Position numbers and translations under genes: made by a program. 64,000 nucleotides of DNA, from assembly GCF_022761015.1 (NCBI RefSeq), contig NZ_JAKWJQ010000002.1, forward strand, positions 248,001 to 312,000, written 5' to 3'. The stretch comes from Humibacter sp. RRB41 (GTDB taxonomy: Bacteria > Actinomycetota > Actinomycetes > Actinomycetales > Microbacteriaceae). Every line of letters begins with the position of its first letter. Positions within the stretch are counted from its first letter, which is position 1. Positions 8,407-18,755 of the stretch are shown here, piece after piece. A model generated the notes under the pieces. That model searched no databases and was not told where the DNA came from. It saw nothing but the letters and a program-made list of their open reading frames with translations.

Positions 8407-9012
8407 TTGGCTCAGACGAGACGTCCGTACCACCACGGTGACCTTCGCGCAGCGCTCGTCGACGCCGGTCTCGAGGCGACCCGTGCCGGCGGCCCCTCTG
8501 ACCTGATCCTTCGTGACGTGGCGCGCAGAGTCGGGGTCTCGGCCAACGCGGCATATCGGCATTTCGACGACCGTGAAGCGCTGCTCGCTGCCGTGGCTGC
8601 GGAGATTCTCGCGCGGGTCGCGAGGGGCATGGCACCCGCCGAGCCGGTGAACGGCACCGAGCGCACCCGCGCGCTGGAGCGGTTGCGCTCGGTGGGGCTT
8701 GGCTACATCGACTTCGCGAGGCGCGAGCCCGGTTGGTTCTCGGTCGTGTTCTTCGGGTGGCGCACAGGCGAGGCGGTTGCGACGCCGCCGCCCGGCCCCT
8801 TCGTCGCGCTCACGGATGCGCTCGATGCGATGGTCGCTGCCGGTGCCCTGAACGACGCAGGAAGGGACGGAGCCGAGTGGCTGTGCTGGTCGGCTGTGCA
8901 CGGCTTCGCGGAGCTCGTTCTCAGGGGGCCGCTGCGGGATGCGCCCGACGATCAGGTGGACCGCCTCGCGGTGCGCACCGTCGATGCGATCATTGCAGGC
9001 CTGGACGCGTAG
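8407..9012 (+). CDS. TetR-family transcriptional regulator with WHG-type C-terminal domain
   Basis: A 201-residue regulator. The N-terminal helix-turn-helix reads LRDVARRVGVSANAAYRHFDD (shown as about residues 36-56), the classic TetR DNA-binding signature. The C-terminal part has W-F-S-V-V-F-F-G-W and a later W-S-A-V-H-G-F, as in WHG-domain regulators. TTG at 8407 is chosen as start because GGAGAGGA lies six bases upstream and the protein then opens with AQTRRPYHHGDLR, where the family alignment normally starts. The open frame runs upstream to 8242, but that part overlays DUF899. It probably represses the divergent DUF899 gene. Confidence 0.88.
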   Translation: MAQTRRPYHHGDLRAALVDAGLEATRAGGPSDLILRDVARRVGVSANAAYRHFDDREALLAAVAAEILARVARGMAPAEPVNGTERTRALERLRSVGLGYIDFARREPGWFSVVFFGWRTGEAVATPPPGPFVALTDALDAMVAAGALNDAGRDGAEWLCWSAVHGFAELVLRGPLRDAPDDQVDRLAVRTVDAIIAGLDA

Positions 9013-9034
9013 CGCGGTCGCGAGTGAGCGACAA

Positions 9035-9892
9035 TCATCGATCGCTCAGCGCGCCGGCGATGCCCCCGACCGAGAAGTAGCGATGCAGCAGGCCGAAAAG
9101 CAGCAACGGCGGCAGCACGATCACGAGGATCAGACCGGGCGTGCGCGCTGCCTGGAGCCCGATGGTGAGCGTGTAGAGCGAGTTCGACTTGAGGAACACG
9201 ATGGCGACGAGATAGTCGTTCCAAGTCAGTAGGAAGCAGTAGATCGCTGTCGAGATGATCCCTGGCCAGCAGCCGGGCAGCACGATGCGGATGAAGCCGC
9301 TGAACACGGAGCATCCGTCGAGCCACGCGGACTCTTCGAGTCGAACGGGGATCGTGTCGATGTAGGAGGTGAGCATCCACACCGCGACGCCCACCGAGAG
9401 TCCGATGTAGATGATCGTGAGCCCGCCGAGCGAGTCGACGAGCCCGGCGCCGGCGAACAGCACGAACAGCGGGATCACCAGCACGATCACCGGCAACGAC
9501 TGCACGACGAAGAGCAGAAGTGAATAGCTCGAGACGAGCCGCCCGCGAGCACGCGACAACGCGTAAGCGGCGGGCGCGGCCACCGCGATGGCGACCACGG
9601 TGGTGCAGGTCGCGACGAGCAGACTGTTGCCCAGCCAGGTGAGTGCAGGCGTGTACTGGAACGTCGCGATGATGCCGGCGAGCGGTCCGCCTGGCGCGCC
9701 GGGGAAAGCGGGTCGGAATGCCTGATCGATCGTCGGCCAGAGCGGCGACGTGACCAGGGCGCAGACCAGGGCGAGGGCGAGCATCCTGGCCACCATGCCG
9801 ATGATGCGGGCGGGGCGACGGCGAGGGTTGCGGCCGGCGAGACGACGGGCAGGTGGGGCGACGCGGATGGTTCGCGAGTCGGATGCCGTCAT
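9035..9892 (-). CDS. Carbohydrate ABC transporter permease, MalG type, without visible partner genes
   Basis: A 285-residue inner-membrane permease with about six hydrophobic segments and an EAA loop EESAWLDGCSVFSGFIRIV that docks on the ATPase. This places it in the MalG/UgpE branch of sugar importers. Normally it is co-transcribed with a MalF-type permease and a solute-binding protein. Neither is here: the downstream neighbour is the convergent TetR gene and the upstream one is ctaA. The length is complete and the frame intact, so it is not an obvious pseudogene. Upstream (9940-9947 and 9977-9984) is a spaced repeat CATCGTTT/AAACGATG that could be an operator. Confidence 0.85.
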   Translation of the reverse strand: MTASDSRTIRVAPPARRLAGRNPRRRPARIIGMVARMLALALVCALVTSPLWPTIDQAFRPAFPGAPGGPLAGIIATFQYTPALTWLGNSLLVATCTTVVAIAVAAPAAYALSRARGRLVSSYSLLLFVVQSLPVIVLVIPLFVLFAGAGLVDSLGGLTIIYIGLSVGVAVWMLTSYIDTIPVRLEESAWLDGCSVFSGFIRIVLPGCWPGIISTAIYCFLLTWNDYLVAIVFLKSNSLYTLTIGLQAARTPGLILVIVLPPLLLFGLLHRYFSVGGIAGALSDR

Positions 9893-10052
9893 CCGGTGAC
9901 CGCCGAACGCGGCGGTGCGAGAGAAGTGACGTCGGCGCCCATCGTTTCCACTCTTTCAGCAGTTCCGCGAGAAACCAAACGATGGACGGTTTTCACCGCG
10001 GGTTCATATGGTCGGGCATGTTTGCGGGTGAGACTCGACGAAACGGATGCCC

Positions 10053-11060
10053 TCAGCCCGCACGCCCGGCGAGCGACTCCGCCTTCAGCGCAGGCGACGT
10101 TGTCGAGTCCGACTCGGCCGGCGCCGTGTGGACACTCGGGAACAGGCCGGGGTTGACGTCGAGAAGAACGCGGAGAACACCGACCAGCACCAGTGCGGCG
10201 AACAGCAGATGGATCGCCACCAGCAACTCGGGAAGCGCTGTCAGCGCTTGAACGGTTCCGACGATTCCCTGAACGAGCACGACCCCGAGGAAGACGAGCG
10301 TTCGCAGAAGCGGGAGTCTCGCGCGTGAGCGCCAGAGGACGAATGCCAGTGCGACGGCAACGATCAGCGTCGCAACGCCGAGACTGGCGTGCACGATCGT
10401 GATGTCGATCCAGTCGAATCCCATGCGCGGAACGTCCGCCGAATCGCCGGAGTGCGGCCCTGAACCAGAGACGAGCGTGCCTGCGACGATCAGAACCGCT
10501 GTGAGCGCGGTGAGCGTCCAGCTCAGTGTGCGGGCGGGCGCCGTGATACGGGCGAGAGCGGCCGACGTGACGGGTCTCTCCCGCACGCGGTGCCACGTGA
10601 GCGTTGCGGTCGTGAGCAATGCCATCGCCATCAGAAAGTGGAACGCGACGACGTAGGGGTTCAGCCCGGTCCACACGCTGATTCCGCCGGCGATCGCGTT
10701 CGCAACGACCAGCCAGAACTGCGACCAGGCCAGACGGGTGATGCTGCGCACACGCGGCTTCTGCAGGCGGGCCGCGATGATCACCAACGCGACGGCCAGG
10801 CAGAGCACCGTCGTGAGCATGCGATTGGAGAACTCGATGATGGCGTGGATGCCCATCGCCGGCGTCGGCGCGACCGACCCGGCGTCGCAGGTCGGCCAGG
10901 TCGGGCATCCCAGGCCGGAGCCAGTGACGCGAACGATGCCGCCGCCGAGCACGATCAGGATGCTCACGACGAGCGATGCTGTCGTCGCCCAGCGCAACCA
11001 ACGCGGCGAAAGCGTGTAGCGATCCGCAAGCCAGCCCAGCGGGGTCGTGAACGTGGCCAC
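10053..11060 (-). CDS. ctaA: CtaA/Cox15 heme A synthase
   Basis: A 335-residue membrane protein with about eight transmembrane segments. It converts heme O to heme A for the aa3-type cytochrome oxidase. The early extracytoplasmic segment TGSGLGCPTWPTC carries the family's cysteine pair, and heme-ligand histidines are visible in AFHFLMA and VHASLGV, with another in AIHLLFA. The GTG start at 11060 is two bases after the ctaB stop (TGA at 11063-11065), giving tight coupling. The open frame continues upstream but only as a shadow of ctaB. Confidence 0.93.
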   Translation of the reverse strand: MATFTTPLGWLADRYTLSPRWLRWATTASLVVSILIVLGGGIVRVTGSGLGCPTWPTCDAGSVAPTPAMGIHAIIEFSNRMLTTVLCLAVALVIIAARLQKPRVRSITRLAWSQFWLVVANAIAGGISVWTGLNPYVVAFHFLMAMALLTTATLTWHRVRERPVTSAALARITAPARTLSWTLTALTAVLIVAGTLVSGSGPHSGDSADVPRMGFDWIDITIVHASLGVATLIVAVALAFVLWRSRARLPLLRTLVFLGVVLVQGIVGTVQALTALPELLVAIHLLFAALVLVGVLRVLLDVNPGLFPSVHTAPAESDSTTSPALKAESLAGRAG

Positions 11061-11062
11061 GG

Positions 11063-11983
11063 TCAGAACGGGAGGAGCGGGTCGATGGCGATCGCGAGGA
11101 ACAGCACCGACAGATAGGTGATCGATCCGTGGAACACGCGCATCGGCGACGGGTTCTCGTGCCGGATGGCCAGCGAGTAGAGCCGATGGGTCTCGTAGAT
11201 GAACCACACACCGGCAGCCAGCGCGGTCAGCGTGTACACCAGCCCCATCTGTGCGACCGGAATGAGCAGCAGCGAGCACGCCACGGTCGCCCACGCATAA
11301 AGGATCACCTGCAGGCCGACGGCCGCACGCCCACGCGTCACACCGAGCATGGGCACGCCGACGGTCTTGTAGTCGTCGCGGTACTTCATCGACAGCGGCC
11401 AGTAGTGCGGTGGGGTCCAGAGGAACACGACGCCGAACAGGATGAACGGCGCCCACGTCAGGGATTCGGTGACCGCAGCCCATCCGATCAGCACGGGGAA
11501 GCATCCCGCTATGCCACCCCAGATGATGTTCTGCTGCGTGCGTCGCTTGAGCCACAGCGTGTAGATGAGGACGTAGAAGAGGATGGCGCCGACCGACAGC
11601 GCTGCTGCCAGCCAGTTCGTGGTGAGGTACAGCCAGACCGTCGACGCGACGGCCAGCACCCACGAGAAGACGTAGGCCTCGCGTGGCGTGAGCTCCCCCG
11701 TGACGAGCGGACGGTTCTTGGTGCGCGCCATGACCTTGTCGATGTCGCGGTCGATGTAGCAGTTGAACGCGGCCGCTGAGCCGGCGCTCATCGCCCCTCC
11801 GATGACAGTGGCCGCGATGAGCCACAGATTCGGAACGCCCCCCTGCGCCAGGAACATCACGGGAATGGTCGTGACGAGCAGAAGCTCCATCACTCTGGGT
11901 TTCGTGAGGGAGAGATAAGCGGCGAACTTGCGCCGGAACCCGATCCTTGCCGGGGAGACCCGGCTTTCAACGGCTACGCCCAT
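11063..11983 (-). CDS. ctaB: CtaB, protoheme IX farnesyltransferase (heme O synthase)
   Basis: A 306-residue UbiA-superfamily prenyltransferase that adds a farnesyl group to protoheme IX, giving heme O. The first aspartate-rich motif is NCYIDRDID and the second conserved loop is [13 protein letters not shown]. Around nine hydrophobic segments are visible. It precedes ctaA by two bases, so heme O is passed directly to the next step in the pathway. ATG 11983 has a GAGGAG ribosome site. It diverges from tkt, an arrangement typical for Actinobacteria. Confidence 0.96.
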   Translation of the reverse strand: MGVAVESRVSPARIGFRRKFAAYLSLTKPRVMELLLVTTIPVMFLAQGGVPNLWLIAATVIGGAMSAGSAAAFNCYIDRDIDKVMARTKNRPLVTGELTPREAYVFSWVLAVASTVWLYLTTNWLAAALSVGAILFYVLIYTLWLKRRTQQNIIWGGIAGCFPVLIGWAAVTESLTWAPFILFGVVFLWTPPHYWPLSMKYRDDYKTVGVPMLGVTRGRAAVGLQVILYAWATVACSLLLIPVAQMGLVYTLTALAAGVWFIYETHRLYSLAIRHENPSPMRVFHGSITYLSVLFLAIAIDPLLPF

Positions 11984-12304
11984 TGCTCCTCAATCACGTG
12001 AAAACCCGACTTCGAGTCTAAGTCATGCCGTGGGGTCGGAAGTCGGCTTGCCAAGTCGGCCCGCGTTGTGGATACCGCACAGTCGACGACGCCCTGTGAC
12101 CCTCGATTCTGGCATTCTCCCTATACTTGGCAGTGCTCGCCTATCGATGCACTGCCCTGCTTCCGGCTCTGCCGGAGGCATGTGAACGGGTGCATGGGTG
12201 CCGATGACGTCTGGGGCGCGCGCACTACCTCTCCAGCGGTGCGGGTCCGTTCGACGGGCCCCTTCAGAAAACGCACCGAAGCAAACAAGAAGGGTCAGTC
12301 TCAA
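11984..12304. promoter_or_regulatory. Divergent ctaB/tkt promoter region
   Basis: This 321-bp gene-free stretch should contain both promoters. On the plus strand TATACT at 12122-12127 is a fair -10 for tkt, without a clear -35, leaving a leader of about 170 bases. On the minus strand TAGACT (12020-12015) could be the ctaB -10. A spaced inverted repeat CCGACTTC (12006-12013) / GAAGTCGG (12039-12046) flanks that region. No riboswitch was recognised in the tkt leader. Confidence 0.35.
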
Positions 12305-14398
12305 GTGGCAGCACTGCAATGGGATCCCATTGACAACAAGGCCGTCGACACCGTCCGCGTCCTCGCGGCGGATGCTGTGGAGAAGGTGGGCAACGGGCAT
12401 CCTGGCACCGCGATGAGCCTCGCCCCAGCCGCCTACCTTCTGTTCCAGCGCGTCATGCGTCGTGACCCGAAAGACCAGCACTGGCTGGGCAGGGACCGCT
12501 TCGTCCTCTCGGCAGGCCACAGCTCGCTGACCCAGTACGTGCAGCTCTACCTGGGCGGCTACGGGCTGCAGCTCGACGACCTGAAGGCGCTGCGCACCTG
12601 GGGTTCGCTGACCCCCGGCCATCCCGAGTACGGCCACACCGACGGCGTCGAGATCACGACGGGCCCGCTGGGTCAGGGACTGTCGTCCGCCGTGGGTTTC
12701 GCCTATGCGAGCCGCTACGAGCGCGGCCTCTTCGACCCGGATGCCGCGCCCGGCACCAGCCCGTTCGACCACTTCGTCTACGTGATCGCCAGCGACGGCG
12801 ACCTCGAGGAGGGCGTGACGAGCGAAGCGTCGTCGCTCGCCGGCCACCAGGAGCTCGGCAATCTTGTCGTGCTCTATGACAGCAACCAGATCTCCATCGA
12901 AGACGACACGAACATTGCATTCACGGAAGACGTGAAGGCGCGTTACGAGGCCTACCACTGGCACGTGCAGGTCGTCGACTGGAAGAAGACCGGCCAGTAC
13001 GTCGAAGACGTGCAGGAGCTGTTCGACGCGATCGAGGCGGCCAAGGCCGTCACCGACAAGCCGTCGATCATCATTCTGAAGACCATCATCGGCTGGCCCA
13101 GCCCGAAGAAGCAGAACACCGGCAAGATCCACGGCTCGGCACTCGGCGCCGACGAGTTGCGCGCTGTCAAAGAGGTACTCGGCTTCGACCCCGAACTGAC
13201 ATTCCAGGTCTCCGACGAGGTCATCGAGCACACCCGCAAGGCGATCGATCGTGGTGCGCAGCAGCGCGCAGAGTGGCAGATCGGCTTCGACGCGTGGGCC
13301 GAAGCGAATCCCGAGCGCAAGGCGCTGCTCGACCGACTGCTCACGGGCGAACTGCCAGAGGGCGTCGAAGAGGCGCTCCCCGTCTTCGAGGCGGGCAAGG
13401 ATGTCTCCACCCGCGCCGCCGGCGGCAAGGTGCTGAACGCGATCGCGCCGATCATCCCCGAGCTGTGGGGCGGCTCGGCCGACCTCGCCGAGTCGAACAA
13501 CACGACGATCGAGTCGGCGGCGTCGTTCGTGCCAACGGAGCACTCGACGCACGAGTGGACAGGCAACCCATACGGCCGGGTGCTGCATTTCGGCATCCGT
13601 GAGCACGCGATGGCTGCGATCCTCAACGGCATCGTGCTGCACGGTCCTACCCGACCGTACGGCGGCACCTTCCTCATCTTCAGTGATTATCAGCGCCCGT
13701 CGCTGCGTCTGGCAGCGCTGATGAACATCCCCTCGATCTTCGCGTGGACTCACGACTCCGTCGCGCTCGGCGAAGACGGCCCGACCCATCAGCCGGTCGA
13801 GCAGCTCACCACGCTGCGCTTGATTCCGAACTTCACAGTGGTGCGCCCCGGCGACGCCAACGAGGTTGCGTACGCCTGGCTCGAGCTGCTGAAGCGCCGC
13901 GGCGGTCCGGCGGGCATCGCGCTCACCCGTCAGAACATCCCGGTGTTCGAGCGCGGCGACGGCGAGGCATCCGGCGACACGTTCGCGTCGGCGAAGAACG
14001 TCGCGAAGGGCGCCTACGTGCTCGCCGAAGCGCCGAACGGGACCCCCGACGTGATCATCATCGCGACGGGTTCCGAGGTGCAGCTGGCGGTGAACGCCCG
14101 CGAGGCGTTGGCGGCCGACGGCATCAACGCCCGCGTGGTCTCGGCCCCGAGCCTCGAGTGGTTCGCCGAGCAGAGCGACGAATACAAGGAGTCGGTGCTG
14201 CCGGCATCCGTCACGGCCCGCGTCTCCGTCGAGGCCAGCCGCGCGCTCACCTGGCGTCCCTACGTCGGCGACAAGGGTCGCAGCGTGTCGATCGAGCACT
14301 ACGGTGCCTCCGCCGACTACAAGACGCTGTTCGAGAAGTTCGGCTTCACGACGGATGCCGTCGTGTCGGCCGCCAAGGACTCGCTCGCCGCGCAGTAG
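12305..14398 (+). CDS. tkt: Transketolase
   Basis: A 697-residue thiamine-diphosphate enzyme that moves two-carbon ketol units between pentose-phosphate pathway sugars. The ThDP/metal-binding motif is seen as [13 protein letters not shown]...[11 protein letters not shown], the [11 protein letters not shown] segment is at the N-terminus, and [13 protein letters not shown] marks the pyrimidine-binding half. GTG 12305 has AAGAAGGG ten bases upstream and gives the usual N-terminus ([17 protein letters not shown]). It starts a plus-strand operon tkt-tal-pgi-zwf-opcA-pgl that makes NADPH and pentoses. Confidence 0.97.
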   Translation: MAALQWDPIDNKAVDTVRVLAADAVEKVGNGHPGTAMSLAPAAYLLFQRVMRRDPKDQHWLGRDRFVLSAGHSSLTQYVQLYLGGYGLQLDDLKALRTWGSLTPGHPEYGHTDGVEITTGPLGQGLSSAVGFAYASRYERGLFDPDAAPGTSPFDHFVYVIASDGDLEEGVTSEASSLAGHQELGNLVVLYDSNQISIEDDTNIAFTEDVKARYEAYHWHVQVVDWKKTGQYVEDVQELFDAIEAAKAVTDKPSIIILKTIIGWPSPKKQNTGKIHGSALGADELRAVKEVLGFDPELTFQVSDEVIEHTRKAIDRGAQQRAEWQIGFDAWAEANPERKALLDRLLTGELPEGVEEALPVFEAGKDVSTRAAGGKVLNAIAPIIPELWGGSADLAESNNTTIESAASFVPTEHSTHEWTGNPYGRVLHFGIREHAMAAILNGIVLHGPTRPYGGTFLIFSDYQRPSLRLAALMNIPSIFAWTHDSVALGEDGPTHQPVEQLTTLRLIPNFTVVRPGDANEVAYAWLELLKRRGGPAGIALTRQNIPVFERGDGEASGDTFASAKNVAKGAYVLAEAPNGTPDVIIIATGSEVQLAVNAREALAADGINARVVSAPSLEWFAEQSDEYKESVLPASVTARVSVEASRALTWRPYVGDKGRSVSIEHYGASADYKTLFEKFGFTTDAVVSAAKDSLAAQ

Positions 14399-14447
14399 TC
14401 GCTGGCAGGCAACGGAACGAAGAAGAAGAGAAGAAGAGGCGAGATCA

Positions 14448-15575
14448 ATGACCGAATCCCCTACAGCACGGCTTGCGGCCGCTGGCGTGAGCATCTGGCT
14501 CGACGACCTGTCGCGCGAGCGCATCACCTCCGGAAGCCTTCAGAACCTGATCGACACCCGCAACGTCGTCGGCGTCACCACGAACCCGACGATCTTCGCC
14601 AATGCGCTGTCGAACGGCGAGGCGTACGACGAGCAGGTTCGTGAACTCGCAGCAGCGGGCAAGGACGTGCACGAGGCGGTCTTCGAGATCACCACGACGG
14701 ATGTCCGCAACGCGGCCGACGTGTTCGCTCCGGTCTACGAGGCATCCGGTCACAAGGACGGCCGCGTGTCGATCGAGGTCGAACCCGGTCTCGCGCACGA
14801 CGCGGCGGGCACCATCGCGCAGGCTAAGCAGCTCTGGGCGAAGGTCGACAAGCCGAACGCGATGATCAAGATCCCCGCGACCGTCGAGGGTCTAGAGGCC
14901 ATCGCCGAGGTGACCGCGGCCGGAATCAGCGTGAACGTCACGCTGATCTTCAGCCTCGAGCGCCACCGCGAGGTCATCAACGCCTACCTCACCGGACTCG
15001 AGAAGGCGAAGGCGGCGGGCATCGACCTGTCGACGATCCGCTCTGTGGCATCGTTCTTCGTCTCGCGCGTCGACTCAGAGGTCGACAAGCGACTCTCGGC
15101 GATCGGCACACCGGAGGCGCTCGCGCTCAAGGGCAAGGCCGCCGTCGCGAACGCGCGGCTGGCCTACCAGGTCTTCGAGCAGTCCTTCGACTCCGAGCGC
15201 GCCAAGGTTCTGCTGGCGGCGGGCGCGAACAAGCAGCGCCCGCTCTGGGCATCCACCGGTGTCAAGGACCCGTCCTACTCCGACACGCTGTACGTCAGCA
15301 CTCTCGTCGCCCCTGACGAGGTCAACACGATGCCCGAGAAGACGCTCGAGGCGACGTTCGACCACGGAGACATCGCTGACAACAGCATCGAGGGAACCTA
15401 CGAGGAGTCCAACGAGGTGCTGAACGCGATCGCCGCACTCGGAATCTCGTACGACGACGTCACGCAGACGCTCGAAGACGAGGGCGTTGAGAAGTTCATC
15501 GTGTCGTGGAACGAGTTGCTCTCCGACGTGACGAGCGCCCTCGAGGGCGCCGCCGCCAAGGAAAGCGTGCAGTGA
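14448..15575 (+). CDS. tal: Transaldolase
   Basis: A 375-residue class I aldolase that exchanges three-carbon units in the non-oxidative pentose-phosphate pathway. The family motif VTTNPTIF is at the N-terminal end of the barrel, and the Schiff-base lysine is visible in AMIKIPAT. The length suits the actinobacterial single-domain type. The start ATG 14448 follows an A/G-rich leader (AAGAAGAGGCGAG). The stop overlaps the GTG start of pgi. The glucose-phosphate isomerase gene follows as a separate reading frame, not as a fusion. Confidence 0.97.
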   Translation: MTESPTARLAAAGVSIWLDDLSRERITSGSLQNLIDTRNVVGVTTNPTIFANALSNGEAYDEQVRELAAAGKDVHEAVFEITTTDVRNAADVFAPVYEASGHKDGRVSIEVEPGLAHDAAGTIAQAKQLWAKVDKPNAMIKIPATVEGLEAIAEVTAAGISVNVTLIFSLERHREVINAYLTGLEKAKAAGIDLSTIRSVASFFVSRVDSEVDKRLSAIGTPEALALKGKAAVANARLAYQVFEQSFDSERAKVLLAAGANKQRPLWASTGVKDPSYSDTLYVSTLVAPDEVNTMPEKTLEATFDHGDIADNSIEGTYEESNEVLNAIAALGISYDDVTQTLEDEGVEKFIVSWNELLSDVTSALEGAAAKESVQ

Positions 15576-17185
15576 GCTTCAAGATCCACGTCAGCGGAGC
15601 CGCGCAGGCCGCGGTGACGCAGAACGTGCCTTCACTGGTGAAGGACCTTGTCGCGTCGGGCATCACGGCGCAGGATCCAGCGCTCTGGGGACCGGATGCG
15701 GAGGCCGAGGCGGGCATCCGTCTCGGCTGGACGGAGGCGGTCGCTCTTTCGCGCCCGCTGGTCCCCCGCATCCTCGAACTGCGCGAGAAGTTCCTCGCAG
15801 CGGGTGTCGACCACTTCGTGCTCGGCGGCATGGGCGGATCGTCCCTGGCCCCCGAGGTGATCGCCAACACTGCTGGCGCGGAGCTCACGATTCTCGACAC
15901 CACGGACCCCGGTCAGGTGCTCGAGGCCGTGAACGACCGCCTCGCGACGAGCGTGCTGGTCGTGTCGTCGAAGTCCGGCTCGACCGTCGAGACCGACAGC
16001 CATCGCCGCACGTACGAGAAGGCGTTCAAGGATGCCGGCATCGATCCGGCGGAGCGCATCGTCGTGGTGACCGACCCGGGCTCACCCCTGGACGCGTCGG
16101 CACGAGAGGCCGGCTACGAGGTGTTCAACGCCGACCCGAACGTCGGTGGGCGCTACTCGGCACTCACCGCTTTCGGTCTGGTGCCGTCGGGCATCGCCGG
16201 CGTGGACATCGAGGAGATGCTCGAAGAGGCAGAGACGATCTCTCTCGAGCTTGCGATCGACGACGAGACGAACCCGGGTCTCATCCTCGGGGCGGCCATC
16301 GCGGGTACGACGCCGTTGCGCGACAAGCTGGGAATCATCGCCGACGGCACGCACATCGTCGGTTTCGCCGACTGGGCTGAGCAGCTCATCGCCGAATCGA
16401 CCGGCAAGCTCGGCAAGGGGCTGCTCCCCGTCGTGCTCGACGTGGTCTCCCCCGAGCTCAGCGAGAATCTGCCAGACCTGCAGGTCGTGCGCATCGTCGA
16501 CAACGCCGGCGCTCACCACCTGCTCCCTGCCGACCGGCACGATGGCGAGATCCTCGTCTCCGGCACACTGGGCGCGATGTTCCTCGTGTGGGAGTACGCG
16601 GTTGCCGTCGCCGGCAGACTGCTCGGTATCAACCCCTTCGACCAGCCCGACGTGGAGTCGGCGAAAGCCGCGGCACGCGGCCTGCTCGAGCAGCGTCCCG
16701 CTCCGACCGAGCCGGCGTTCGTCGACGGGGGCATCGAGGTGCGCGGAGACCCCGCGCTTCTCGGCGATGCGACGACCGTCGACGGTGCGGTCAGCGCTGT
16801 GCTCGCCCAGCTGCCGGACGACGGATACGTGGCAGTGCAGGCTTACGCGAACCGGATCGAATTGCCGCAGTTGGCCGGCATGCGCGATCTGCTCGCCGCC
16901 CGCGCCACGAGGCCGGTCACGTTCGGTTGGGGACCGCGATTCCTTCATTCGACGGGGCAGTTCCACAAGGGCGGACCCGCCGTCGGAGTCTTCGTGCAGA
17001 TCCTGACGCACGAGGCAACCGATCTCGAGGTGCCCGACCGGCCCTTCACCTTCGGGCAGCTGATCAGCGCCCAAGCTGCCGGGGATGCCGCCGTGCTCGC
17101 CGAGCACGGCCGTCCCGTTCTCACCCTCACGCTGACCGACCCCGTCTCGAACATCGAGACGCTGTTCGGCGACGTGGACGCCTGA
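15572..17185 (+). CDS. pgi: Glucose-6-phosphate isomerase
   Basis: A 537-residue isomerase interconverting glucose-6-phosphate and fructose-6-phosphate, linking glycolysis to the neighbouring pentose-phosphate enzymes. The phosphate-binding SIS-type motif [12 protein letters not shown] is clear, as are [14 protein letters not shown] and [11 protein letters not shown]. The sequence is a divergent actinobacterial form: the textbook C-terminal Pgi signature is not obvious to me. GTG 15572 overlaps the tal stop (GTGA), which decides the start. It is in the middle of the tkt-pgl operon. Confidence 0.92.
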   Translation: MSFKIHVSGAAQAAVTQNVPSLVKDLVASGITAQDPALWGPDAEAEAGIRLGWTEAVALSRPLVPRILELREKFLAAGVDHFVLGGMGGSSLAPEVIANTAGAELTILDTTDPGQVLEAVNDRLATSVLVVSSKSGSTVETDSHRRTYEKAFKDAGIDPAERIVVVTDPGSPLDASAREAGYEVFNADPNVGGRYSALTAFGLVPSGIAGVDIEEMLEEAETISLELAIDDETNPGLILGAAIAGTTPLRDKLGIIADGTHIVGFADWAEQLIAESTGKLGKGLLPVVLDVVSPELSENLPDLQVVRIVDNAGAHHLLPADRHDGEILVSGTLGAMFLVWEYAVAVAGRLLGINPFDQPDVESAKAAARGLLEQRPAPTEPAFVDGGIEVRGDPALLGDATTVDGAVSAVLAQLPDDGYVAVQAYANRIELPQLAGMRDLLAARATRPVTFGWGPRFLHSTGQFHKGGPAVGVFVQILTHEATDLEVPDRPFTFGQLISAQAAGDAAVLAEHGRPVLTLTLTDPVSNIETLFGDVDA

Positions 17186-17203
17186 ACCGACACGAGGAGA
17201 TCC

Positions 17204-18742
17204 ATGTCACCTGTGGAGATCACCGCGGACTCCAATCCGCTGAGAGTTCCGACCGACCGTCGGCTCAACCGCATAGCAGGCCCGAGCAGCCTCATCATCT
17301 TCGGTGTGACGGGTGACCTGTCGCGCAAGAAGCTGATGCCGGCTGTCTACGACCTGGCCAACCGCGGCCTGTTGCCGCCGGGCTTCGCGCTCGTCGGGTT
17401 CGCCAGGCGCGATTGGGAGGATCAGGACTTCGAGAAGGTCGTCTACGACGCCGTCAAGCAGTACTCGCGCACCGAGTTCCGCGACGAGGTCTGGCGCCAG
17501 CTGGCTCAGGGCATCCGCTTCGTCCCAGGCGAGTTCGACGACGACGAGGCGTTCGAACGCTTGAAGACCACGGTCGACGAGCTGGACCGAGACAGGGGCA
17601 CGATGGGCAACCATGCGTTCTACCTGTCCATTCCGCCGAAGGCCTTCCCACTCGTGACCGAGCAGCTGCGGCGTTCGGGTCTCGCGGAACAGTCGAAGGG
17701 CTGGCGCCGAGTGGTCATCGAGAAGCCGTTCGGCAGCGACCTGAAGACAGCGCGCGAGCTGAACAAGGTCGTCGAGTCGGTGTTCCCGCCCGACTCGGTG
17801 TTCCGCATCGACCACTATCTCGGCAAAGAGACGGTGCAGAACATTCTTGCTCTGCGCTTCGCCAACGAGCTCTACGAGCCGATCTGGAACGCCAACTACG
17901 TCGACCACGTGCAGATCACCATGGCAGAGGACATCGGAGTGGGCGGTCGCGCCGGTTACTACGACGGCATCGGGGCGGCGCGCGACGTCATCCAGAACCA
18001 CCTGCTGCAGCTTCTGGCCCTCACGGCGATGGAGGAGCCGGTCTCGTTCGACGCGGCAGACCTGCGCGCCGAGAAGGAGAAGGTGCTGAAGGCGGTACGT
18101 CTGCCGAAGGATCTCGGAGAAGCGACGGCACGCGGACAGTACTCGAGCGGCTGGCAGGGCGGTGAGAAGGTCATCGGATTCCTCGACGAGGACGGCATGA
18201 ACCCGCACTCGACGACCGAGACGTTCGCGGCGATCAAACTCGACATCGGCACCCGGCGCTGGGCGGGCGTTCCGTTCTACTTGCGGGCGGGAAAGCGGCT
18301 CGGGCGCAGGGTGACCGAGATCGCCGTCGTCTTCAAGCGGGCGCCGCAGCAGCTTTTCGCGGAGAGTCAGACGTCGGCCCTGGGTCAGAACGCGCTGGTC
18401 ATCCGGGTGCAGCCGGACGAGGGCGTGACCATCAGGTTCGGTTCGAAGGTCCCTGGTGCAGGCATGCAGGTGCGCGACGTGAGCATGGACTTCGGGTACG
18501 GCCACGCCTTCACGGAGGCCAGCCCTGAGGCGTACGAACGGCTCATCCTCGACGTGCTGCTCGGCGACCCGCCGTTGTTCCCTCGCCACGAGGAGGTCGA
18601 ACTCTCGTGGAAGATCCTCGACCCGATAGAGGAGTACTGGGCGTCGCACGGCACACCAGAGCAATACCGCCCGGGAACCTGGGGCCCGGCATCCGCAGAT
18701 GAGCTTCTCGCCCGCGACGGGCGAACCTGGAGGCGCCCATAA
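17204..18742 (+). CDS. zwf: Glucose-6-phosphate 1-dehydrogenase
   Basis: A 512-residue enzyme for the first, NADP-reducing step of the pentose-phosphate pathway. The nucleotide-binding FGVTGDLSRKKLMPA motif is near residue 33, the substrate loop EKPFG follows, and the active-site signature RIDHYLGKE is intact. ATG 17204 is 18 bases after pgi with a GAGGAG ribosome site. OpcA, needed for its assembly or activity in Actinobacteria, is encoded next. Confidence 0.98.
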   Translation: MSPVEITADSNPLRVPTDRRLNRIAGPSSLIIFGVTGDLSRKKLMPAVYDLANRGLLPPGFALVGFARRDWEDQDFEKVVYDAVKQYSRTEFRDEVWRQLAQGIRFVPGEFDDDEAFERLKTTVDELDRDRGTMGNHAFYLSIPPKAFPLVTEQLRRSGLAEQSKGWRRVVIEKPFGSDLKTARELNKVVESVFPPDSVFRIDHYLGKETVQNILALRFANELYEPIWNANYVDHVQITMAEDIGVGGRAGYYDGIGAARDVIQNHLLQLLALTAMEEPVSFDAADLRAEKEKVLKAVRLPKDLGEATARGQYSSGWQGGEKVIGFLDEDGMNPHSTTETFAAIKLDIGTRRWAGVPFYLRAGKRLGRRVTEIAVVFKRAPQQLFAESQTSALGQNALVIRVQPDEGVTIRFGSKVPGAGMQVRDVSMDFGYGHAFTEASPEAYERLILDVLLGDPPLFPRHEEVELSWKILDPIEEYWASHGTPEQYRPGTWGPASADELLARDGRTWRRP

Positions 18743-18755
18743 TGAGGAGCACACA

